From: Trebonia sp030042015 | Lineage (GTDB): Bacteria > Actinomycetota > Actinomycetes > Streptosporangiales > Streptosporangiaceae | Assembly (NCBI RefSeq): GCF_030042015.1 | Contig: NZ_JASIAL010000550.1 | Coordinates: 1-26,613, forward strand | DNA: 26,613 bases | Direction of reading: 5' to 3' | Shown here: piece by piece, positions 21,321-26,613 of the stretch | How positions within the stretch are numbered: position 1 is the first letter of the stretch | Layout: each line of letters begins with the position of its first letter | Translations under genes and position numbers: made by a program | The notes under the pieces: model-generated | Seen by the model: only the letters and a program-made list of their open reading frames with translations | The model's database searches: none | Told to the model about the DNA's origin: nothing

Positions 21321-21364
21321 GGCGCGCTCGGAGGGACTCGAACCCCCAACCTTTTGATCCGTAG
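21321..21364 (-). other. 3' half of a tRNA-Arg gene: probable attachment-site scar
   Basis: The minus strand reads CTACGGATCAAAAGG then TTGGGGGTTCGAGTCCCTCC and an acceptor-like CGAGCGCGCC. It holds the 3' part of the anticodon arm (ACG anticodon in CTACGGA), the complete T arm (GGGGG-TTCGAGT-CCCTC) and the 3' acceptor strand of tRNA-Arg(ACG). No D arm or 5' acceptor strand lies beyond 21364. A half tRNA next to an integrase remnant is the signature of an att site. It is not a working tRNA. Confidence 0.8.
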
Positions 21365-21487
21365 CTACCGGCACGTTCCTGCCCGACTGGTGCAAGTCCA
21401 GCCCAGGCCGCATGTACCGGGTGGCTGATGCCCGTGATTGGAGGGGTAGGTTGCTGTACTCCGCTGCTGTACGACTGTCAGCTTGGG

Positions 21488-21510
21488 AACTGGACCGTTA
21501 TGTCCCAGTT
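21488..21510. repeat. Hairpin near the left end of the IS21 element
   Basis: AACTGGAC and GTCCCAGTT can pair with one bulge around CGTTAT. It lies about 65 bp outside the recognised inverted repeat and may be part of the element end or of an older IS. Confidence 0.4.
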
Positions 21511-21626
21511 GCCTTGGTATTCTGTCAACGGCCATTGGGAAATCCGGTTGGGCGGTCTTGTCTTCTCCGGGCTGGCGGCCACCAGTTTTCCAGGCTGGTG
21601 GCCGCGTGTTCTCCCGGCGGGCGGGG

Positions 21627-22403
21627 TTAGGTTGCCAGCGGGATCACCCCCTTGCCTGCGAGGGCTTCGGCGAGCCGGTGCGAGTCGCCCTTGGTCAGGA
21701 CCAGGTGGGCGTGGTGCAGCAGCCGGTCCACGGTCGCCGTCGCCAGGGTTTTCGGCATGATCGAATCGAATCCTGACGGGTGAATATTGCTGGTCACGGC
21801 GACGGAGCGGCGTTCGTAGGCGGCGTCGGTGATGCGGTAGAACGCCTCGGCGGCGTCCTGCCCGGCCGGGAGCATGCCGATGTCGTCGACGACGATCAGG
21901 TCGGCGCGGCAGATCCGGGTGACGGTGCGGGCGACCGACCCGTCGGCCTTGGCCCGGCCGATCGCGGCGGTGAGGGTCTCCAGGGTGAACCAGGCCACCC
22001 GCAGGTCCTTTTCGATCGCGGCGTGGGCCAGGGCCTCGACCAGGTGTGACTTCCCGGTCCCGGACGGCCCGGCGATCACCAGGTTCTCCGCGCGGCCGAT
22101 CCATTCCAGGGTGGCCAGCGCGTTCTGGGTGGCCTCGGGGATGGAGGATTCTTCTGCCCGCCAGGAGGAGAAGGTCTTGCCGGAGGGGAATCCGGCGGTC
22201 TTGCGGCGCATCCGGCGGGTGGCGGCGTCGCGGCCGGTGACTTCCTCGGCGAGCAGGACGCGGAGTACCTCGCCGGGTTCCCACCTTTGGGCGCGGGCGG
22301 TGGCGAGCACGTCGGGAGCGGCTTTGCGCAGGTAGGGCAGCCGCATCCGGCGGACCAGCGTGTCGAGCTCGGGCGGGAGCGGCGGGGCCGCGGGGCCGGT
22401 CAC
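21627..22403 (-). CDS. istB: IstB helper ATPase of the IS21 element
   Basis: This 258-aa AAA+ protein has Walker A GPSGTGKSHL, Walker B LIVVDDIGML, sensor region VAVTSNIHPSGF and the IstB N-terminal helix (YLRKAAPDVLATARAQRWEP). IstB assembles on target DNA and stimulates the IstA transposase. The GTG start overlaps the stop of the 84-aa gene (GTGA). It ends 24 bp from the left inverted repeat. Confidence 0.93.
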   Translation of the reverse strand: MTGPAAPPLPPELDTLVRRMRLPYLRKAAPDVLATARAQRWEPGEVLRVLLAEEVTGRDAATRRMRRKTAGFPSGKTFSSWRAEESSIPEATQNALATLEWIGRAENLVIAGPSGTGKSHLVEALAHAAIEKDLRVAWFTLETLTAAIGRAKADGSVARTVTRICRADLIVVDDIGMLPAGQDAAEAFYRITDAAYERRSVAVTSNIHPSGFDSIMPKTLATATVDRLLHHAHLVLTKGDSHRLAEALAGKGVIPLAT

Positions 22404-22654
22404 CGGGTCCTGCCTGCGGCGTCGGAGAAGTCCGGGACGTCGATGGCCAGGCTGGCCTGGCCGGCCAGGGCGCCGGGAGCGCGGCTGAAGCCGGCGGCCC
22501 CGGCTGCGTCGCCGGCCGCCGCGGCGAACTGCGGCCCGCAGTGCCGCTCCGCCCAGCCGGTCAGGTCCGCGCAGGCGCCCAGGACCTGGCGGATCATCGC
22601 CGCGTCCGCGGCGGGCAGGACGGCGTCCTCATGCGGCTCGCGCAGTCCGGTCAT
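22400..22654 (-). CDS. 84-aa accessory gene between istA and istB
   Basis: This small helical protein, MTGLREPHEDAVLPAADAAM, then IRQVLGACADLTGWAERHCG, has AAGGAGG 7 nt before its ATG. It overlaps istA (ATGA) at one end and istB (GTGA) at the other, so it is translated as part of the operon. Classical IS21 elements have only istA and istB, so this is an extra component. No domain is recognised. A role linking transposase and ATPase is a guess from position. Confidence 0.75.
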   Translation of the reverse strand: MTGLREPHEDAVLPAADAAMIRQVLGACADLTGWAERHCGPQFAAAAGDAAGAAGFSRAPGALAGQASLAIDVPDFSDAAGRTR

Positions 22655-24162
22655 CGTCCCGCCTCCTTCATGCCCAGGCGGGCCCAGCCGGAGGTGCCGG
22701 GCTGGGCGGAGTGGGCCTCGTCGGCCCGCACGACCCCGACGGTCTCCCGCTCGGCGGCCAGGTGATCGATGATCGAGGCCAGGTCGCCGTCGGCGAACCG
22801 GCCGGCGATCGCCGCCAGCCCCAGCGCCGCGTCCACTTTGCCGGCGCCGACCACGGCGGCCAGCTCGACCGCGCGGGCCATCTTCGACCGGATCCGCGCC
22901 GCGCCGGACGCGGCGGCCTCGGCCAGCCACCGCTGCGCGCCGTCGCCGATGGCCAGGAACTCCGCTTCCGCCTGCGTCCGCGGCCGCGGCCTGGGCTGGC
23001 GCGGCCCGTTCCCGCCCGGGTGATGCGGGTAATGCTCGTCGCAGATCTGCGGGCTGCCCGGGACCGACAGCCGGTGCCGGGCGATCTCGCCCGCCCCGCG
23101 GCCGGTACGGGCGGTGATCACCAGCTCCTCCCCGGCGGCCCGGCACCACACCCTGGTGCCGGCATGGCCGGGCGGGGTGGAGTAGCGGACCGACCCGAAC
23201 CGGATGGTCTGGTCGTCGCCGACTAGCCGCTCCTCGCCCAGGGCCAGGGCGTAGGGCTCGTCCGGCAGCGGGTGCAGCATCTCCCGCTCGGCGGCCAGCC
23301 GGCCCGCCGGGACGGCCGCTGTCTCCCGGTGCACCCGGGCATTGACCCGGCCGCAGAACTGACGGCAGGCCTCCTCGAGCCCGGCGAAGCTGGCGTAGGC
23401 CGGCAGCAGGTTCGCGTCCGACGGCACCAGGTCCGCCTTGGCGATCTTCACCGTCGCCTCCACCCCGCCCTTGGACTCGGGGTCGAACGGCACGCACGTG
23501 GCCACCGTGCACCCGTAGTGCCGGCCAAGCGCGACCATCTCCGGATGACGGACCGGGATGCCGGCCACGTGGTCCATGGTGACGGTGCGCGCGTTGTCGG
23601 TCAGCAGGTACGTCGGCGCCCCGCCCACCGCGCGCAGCGCCTGGTCCAGGCACCAGGTCAGCGTGCCGAGCTGCTGGTCCCAGGCCGGGATCACCACCCG
23701 GAACCGCGACCAGGCCAGCCACGCCGCGAACAGCTGCGTCTTACGCCCGGCGATCCGCGGCCCGTCGCCCCAGTCCCACTGCAGCCACATCCCCGGCTCC
23801 GGCACCCACGGCCTATACCGCCGGCGCCGGCCCGCATGCCAGGCCGCTTTCACCTCTGCGACTGCCCGCCGGGTCGACCGCTCCGACCCGCCATAGCCCA
23901 TCGCGGTGATCTTGCGGTGCGCCACGTCGGCGCGGATCTTGCCCTTGGACCGGTCGACGAACTCCTCGATCTTCGGCATGAACGCATCAATCAGCTTCGG
24001 CCGCGCAGCCCGGGCCAGCAGGTCGCCCCCTGCCTCCCGGATCGCCACATACCGGCCGACCGTCTTCGCGTCGCACCCAGTCAGCTGCGCCGCCGACCAG
24101 GCCGTCCCCGTGAGGTCAAACGCCTCGAAAATCTCCATGATCTCCCTGCCAGACTTGGTCAT
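22651..24162 (-). CDS. istA: IstA transposase of the IS21 element
   Basis: This 503-aa protein has an N-terminal HTH region (FEAFDLTGTAWSAAQLTGCD, then AKTVGRYV) and an rve/DDE core. Acidic residues lie in LQWDWGDGP, in YLLTDNARTV, and the Glu in ESKGGVEATVK. A beta-barrel-like C-terminal domain follows (VRYSTPPGHAGTRVWCRAAG). It cuts and joins IS ends. ATG at 24162 is preferred (GGAGGG 5 nt upstream). The frame is intact, so the element may still be active. Confidence 0.93.
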   Translation of the reverse strand: MTKSGREIMEIFEAFDLTGTAWSAAQLTGCDAKTVGRYVAIREAGGDLLARAARPKLIDAFMPKIEEFVDRSKGKIRADVAHRKITAMGYGGSERSTRRAVAEVKAAWHAGRRRRYRPWVPEPGMWLQWDWGDGPRIAGRKTQLFAAWLAWSRFRVVIPAWDQQLGTLTWCLDQALRAVGGAPTYLLTDNARTVTMDHVAGIPVRHPEMVALGRHYGCTVATCVPFDPESKGGVEATVKIAKADLVPSDANLLPAYASFAGLEEACRQFCGRVNARVHRETAAVPAGRLAAEREMLHPLPDEPYALALGEERLVGDDQTIRFGSVRYSTPPGHAGTRVWCRAAGEELVITARTGRGAGEIARHRLSVPGSPQICDEHYPHHPGGNGPRQPRPRPRTQAEAEFLAIGDGAQRWLAEAAASGAARIRSKMARAVELAAVVGAGKVDAALGLAAIAGRFADGDLASIIDHLAAERETVGVVRADEAHSAQPGTSGWARLGMKEAGR

Positions 24163-24310
24163 GGGTCCCTCCGGACACCGATGGGTAAGACGAATCACCT
24201 CAAACCCATCCACACCGAAGGGACCACCAGCATCGCGACACGCCGGACACCGGAAGAGAACATGGCCAGCAACCCGGGGCCGTCAATGGCCGCAGGACTG
24301 GAGAAATGAT

Positions 24311-24337
24311 GGCCACCAATCTGGAGCTAACTGGCCG
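24311..24337. repeat. Right inverted repeat of the IS21 element
   Basis: GGCCACCA-AT-CTGG...TGGCCG is the inverted counterpart of 21576-21603, with 18 or so matching positions. It lies about 150 bp upstream of istA. Confidence 0.6.
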
Positions 24338-24355
24338 CACACCCGCATTTTTTCG

Positions 24356-24430
24356 TGGCCGCTAGCAGACGTCTCCGCCTATGACCAGCTGCTGGCGTTC
24401 CCGCCGCGCGCGGAGAGAGGAGGCGCGTGA
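24356..24430 (+). pseudogene. C-terminal codons of a second istA
   Basis: The frame WPLADVSAYDQLLAFPPRAE, then RGGA to a TGA at 24428 is a typical IstA C-terminus, and the stop overlaps the next istB start (TGATG). Only about 24 codons remain. The rest was removed when the minus-strand IS21 element arrived or by a later deletion; the missing part is not on the other side of that element. Confidence 0.65.
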
Positions 24431-25251
24431 TGGGCGCGCGCAGGGACGAGCTGACCGAGCCGGCGATGGACGCGGCGATCGAGCGGGCCTGCGTGATCCT
24501 GCGGCTGCCGACGGTCCGGGGCCGCTACGGCGAGGTCGCCGGGATCGCGGCCCGCCAGCAGGCCAGCTACAAGGGGTTCCTCACCGAACTGCTGTCCCTC
24601 GAATGCGACGACCGGGAGGCCCGCCGCCGCGCCCGCCTGGTCCGCGAGGCCGGCTTCCCCCGGCCCAAGCGGCTGGAGGACTTCGACTTCACGGCCAACC
24701 CCGACGTCCCGGCGGCGCTCGTCGGCACGCTGGGCCGCTGCCAGTGGGTCGCCGCAGGGCAGCCGCTCTGCCTGATCGGCGACTCGGGGACCGGCAAGTC
24801 GCACCTGCTGATCGGCCTGGGCACCGCTGCGGCCGAGCATGGCTACCGGGTCCGCTATGTCACCGCCGCCGCGCTGGTCAACGAGCTCGCCGAGGCCGCC
24901 GACGACCGGATGCTCGGCAAGGTGATCGCCCGCTACGGGCGGATCGACCTGCTCTGCCTGGACGAGCTCGGCTACATCGAGCTGGACCGGCGCGGCGCCG
25001 AGCTGCCGTTCCAGGTTTTCACCGAAAGAGAAGAGAAATCCTCCATCGCGATCGCGTCCAACGCCCCGTTCAGCGAGTGGGCCCAGGCGTTCACCGACCC
25101 CAGGCTCTGCGCCGCGATCGTCGACCGGCTCACCTACGACGCCCACATCATCACCACCGGGACCGGCTCCTACCGGCTCCGCGCGACCGCCGCCCACCGG
25201 GCCGCCGCGAGCGCCGGCCCCGGCGCCAAGGAGAAGAAAGGCACCCCGTGA
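24430..25251 (+). CDS. istB: IstB-like ATPase of a second, different IS21-type operon
   Basis: This 273-aa AAA+ protein has Walker A GDSGTGKSHL, Walker B LLCLDELGYIEL, and sensor SIAIASNAPFSEW ending in CAAIVDRLTYDAHIITTGTG. The N-terminal helices (VRGRYGEVAGIAARQQASYK, then GFLTELL) are the standard IstB entry. It shares little with the minus-strand IstB outside the motifs, so it belongs to another subgroup. GAGGAGG lies about 7 nt before the ATG; GTG at 24427 is possible. The stop overlaps the next start. Confidence 0.92.
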   Translation: MGARRDELTEPAMDAAIERACVILRLPTVRGRYGEVAGIAARQQASYKGFLTELLSLECDDREARRRARLVREAGFPRPKRLEDFDFTANPDVPAALVGTLGRCQWVAAGQPLCLIGDSGTGKSHLLIGLGTAAAEHGYRVRYVTAAALVNELAEAADDRMLGKVIARYGRIDLLCLDELGYIELDRRGAELPFQVFTEREEKSSIAIASNAPFSEWAQAFTDPRLCAAIVDRLTYDAHIITTGTGSYRLRATAAHRAAASAGPGAKEKKGTP

Positions 25252-25544
25252 TGCTGATCAATCATCCCGGCAGCTACCAGCAGGCGGCCCTGGCCTGCCT
25301 CGACGCCGGCATCGCCCGCGACACCGCGCTCATGCTCGCCGACGCCCGCGCCGTCCTGGACTGGCTCGCCTCCGGCGATGCGCCGCCGTCCGCTGCCCGG
25401 GGAGCCGCCGCAGCTCTCGACGACGCCGACAGCCCCTATACCCTCCAGAGCCTTGCCGGCGCGGTCGCCGAGACCGAGGGCCGGCTGGTGCGCGCGGTCC
25501 GCGACGCCCTCGCCGGCATGCCGGGCGGCATTCCCGGAACCTGA
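25251..25544 (+). CDS. 97-aa passenger gene after istB
   Basis: This protein begins MLINHPGSYQQAALACLDAG and IARDTALMLADARAVLDWL, two short helices, followed by a low-complexity Ala segment and a C-terminal helix. The ATG overlaps the istB stop (TGATG), so it is co-translated. No family is recognised. It ends directly at a terminator hairpin. Confidence 0.65.
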   Translation: MLINHPGSYQQAALACLDAGIARDTALMLADARAVLDWLASGDAPPSAARGAAAALDDADSPYTLQSLAGAVAETEGRLVRAVRDALAGMPGGIPGT

Positions 25545-25577
25545 GGAACCCCGGGCGCCGGCACGCCCGGGGCTCCT
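25544..25577 (+). terminator. Terminator after the second istB operon
   Basis: A stem AGGA-A-CCCCGGGCG (25544-25557) / CGCCCGGGG-C-TCCT (25564-25577) with one A/C mismatch and a 6-nt loop is followed by TTT. It separates the operon from the next gene. Confidence 0.85.
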
Positions 25578-25625
25578 TTTCATTTCGCCTCTGATCAGAA
25601 AAGGAAAAGAAAGGAAGCAGCGGCC

Positions 25626-26546
25626 ATGACCAGCACCCAGGACACGGCGGACACCGCCGCCGGCGCGCAGGAATGCAAGAGACCCGGCTGCCAGAACACG
25701 GTCCCTCCCGGCTCCGGCCGCGGCCGGAGCCGCGTGTTCTGCAGCGACGAATGCGCCCGCCGCTACCACAACGACGCACGCCTCCCCGTCCCCGCCGCCT
25801 CCGGCAGCCAGGACACCGGCCCGCTCGCAGCACTCGAGCAGGCTCTGCGCCAGGCCGCCGTCCTCGCCCGGGCAGCACGCGACCAGGCCGCGGCCCTCGA
25901 CCCCGCCCGCGTCCGCGCCGGCATCGCCGACACCGAAGCAGCCCGCCGCCGCGCCGAAGCCGCCGCCGTCACCGCCCAGGCCCGCCAGGCCGAAGCCGAA
26001 GCCGAGGCCCGGGCACTCGCCGAGGCCCTCCAGGCCGCCCGCGACGACCAGGCCGCAGCCGAGGAAAACGCCCGCCAGGCCGCCAGAACCGCAGCCGGCC
26101 TCACCGCCGAACTGGACCAGCTCCGCCGCGACACCGCCGCCCGGATCGCAGCCGCCGAGGACAAAGCCCGCCAGCAGGCCGACGCCGCCCGCGACGACGC
26201 CGCCCGCTCCCAGCGCGAGCGCGACGACGCACTCACCACGGCACGCGACGCACGCGCCACCGCCGACACCGAGACCGCCCGCACCCGCCAGGCCGAAGCC
26301 GACGCACGCGACGAAACCAGGCGCGTCCGCGACGACGCCGCCCGCGAACGCGACGCCCTCCGCGAAAGCCACAGCGCACAGCTCGAAACGCAAAAAGACC
26401 TCACCGAAGCCGAACGAGCCCGCGCCGAACGAGCCGAAGCCCAGCTCGAAACCGAACGAGCCGACCGCCGCCAGCTCACCAGCCACATCACCGGCAACGG
26501 CCAGGAGCCCTCCGCACCCACGCGAAACGGGGCCAGACCAAAGTAG
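25626..26546 (+). CDS. Zinc-finger plus long coiled-coil protein (KfrA-like layout)
   Basis: This 306-aa protein has an N-terminal Cys cluster at Cys17, Cys22, Cys39, Cys43 with His48 (CKRPGC ... VFCSDECARRYH) that should bind zinc. A nearly unbroken Ala/Glu/Arg/Asp-rich coiled coil follows from about 65 to 285. The layout of a small nucleic-acid-binding head and a long alpha-helical tail recalls plasmid KfrA proteins, but the head is a finger rather than an HTH. AAGGAAG lies 8 nt before the ATG. It has its own transcription unit after the terminator. Its function in the mobile element is unknown. Confidence 0.75.
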   Translation: MTSTQDTADTAAGAQECKRPGCQNTVPPGSGRGRSRVFCSDECARRYHNDARLPVPAASGSQDTGPLAALEQALRQAAVLARAARDQAAALDPARVRAGIADTEAARRRAEAAAVTAQARQAEAEAEARALAEALQAARDDQAAAEENARQAARTAAGLTAELDQLRRDTAARIAAAEDKARQQADAARDDAARSQRERDDALTTARDARATADTETARTRQAEADARDETRRVRDDAARERDALRESHSAQLETQKDLTEAERARAERAEAQLETERADRRQLTSHITGNGQEPSAPTRNGARPK

Positions 26547-26613
26547 AACCCCCCAGCCTCCCGCCTTCTCCCAGACGGAGCCAAATCAAAAGAGAACGTG
26601 GGGCCAAACGGGG
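26547..26613. other. Window end, possible transposon-end motifs
   Basis: No gene is visible. ACGGGGCCAGACCAA (just before the stop) and GTGGGGCCAAACGGGG (26598-26613) repeat GGGGCCA-N-AC, which could be transposase sites at the right end of the second IS21-type element. Confidence 0.3.

Larger units (their letters stand above)
21576..24337 (-). mobile_element. IS21-family insertion sequence
   Basis: The element contains istA, an extra 84-aa gene and istB on the minus strand, joined by 4-nt overlaps. Imperfect inverted repeats are seen at 21576-21603 and 24311-24337. Both read CGGCCA...CCAG-N2-TGGTGGCC toward the interior, and further GGCCA motifs lie outside them, as expected for the multiple transposase sites of IS21. 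The exact tips and target duplication could not be fixed. Confidence 0.8.

Noticed and set aside
21321..21364. A complete tRNA gene
   Set aside because: Only the 3' half is present; there is no D arm or 5' acceptor strand.
21243..21428. A small protein containing GALGGTRTPNLLIRS
   Set aside because: This phrase is the well-known false translation across a tRNA-Arg T arm; the DNA is a tRNA fragment.
25170..26486. A 438-codon minus-strand frame rich in Gly/Ala/Val
   Set aside because: It is antisense to the coiled-coil gene and produces only low-complexity sequence.

Overview
The window is high-GC DNA with G/C-rich third codon positions. A BldC-type regulator, a tRNA-Arg fragment and several families common in Actinomycetota point to a filamentous or otherwise complex actinomycete. 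No rRNA gene or complete tRNA is present, so species cannot be named. All calls come from reading the sequence; no database search was run.

Left part (1-6.0 kb): the tail of an unidentified gene ends in a G/C hairpin repeat. It is followed by a DUF4229 membrane protein and a two-gene minus-strand unit of a PhyH-like Fe(II)/2-oxoglutarate dioxygenase and a threonine-dehydratase-like PLP enzyme. Then come bldC with a clear terminator, and a minus-strand pair of a proline-rich protein ending in a lethal-factor-like zinc protease domain plus a 95-residue partner. A PLDc_N membrane protein follows.

Catabolic part (6.0-12.0 kb): minus-strand iclR, CoA-transferase, citryl-CoA-lyase-like, ligB and ligA genes lie divergently from a plus-strand amidohydrolase. 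The iclR regulator gene and the CoA-transferase gene each have the same 17-bp palindrome (TGTCCG-N5-CGGACA) upstream. The 290-bp divergent region holds three further palindromes and a good sigma-70-like promoter. I read this as an aromatic ring-cleavage regulon with an unusual CoA-dependent lower pathway.

Middle (12.0-20.8 kb): a PadR regulator and a membrane gene with three frame breaks; a ClpX-type zinc-finger/HTH protein with an apparently leaderless, double-operator promoter; and an enolase-superfamily enzyme. Next is a decay zone holding a cupin with an internal deletion and a sigma-factor head joined to the tail of a different protein. After that come a nucleoside phosphorylase, a lipoprotein, an overlapping two-gene pair with an HTH protein (toxin-antitoxin-like layout), a broken TPR gene made of 126-bp repeats, a small membrane-tail protein and a two-copy PRC-barrel protein.

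Right part (20.8-26.6 kb) is mobile: an integrase C-terminal remnant next to a 3' half of tRNA-Arg (att-like scar), then an IS21-family element (istA, an extra 84-aa gene and istB, joined by 4-nt overlaps). This abuts the last codons of a second istA and a second istB operon on the plus strand. That operon carries a 97-aa gene, a terminator, and a zinc-finger/coiled-coil gene that runs to the edge of the window.
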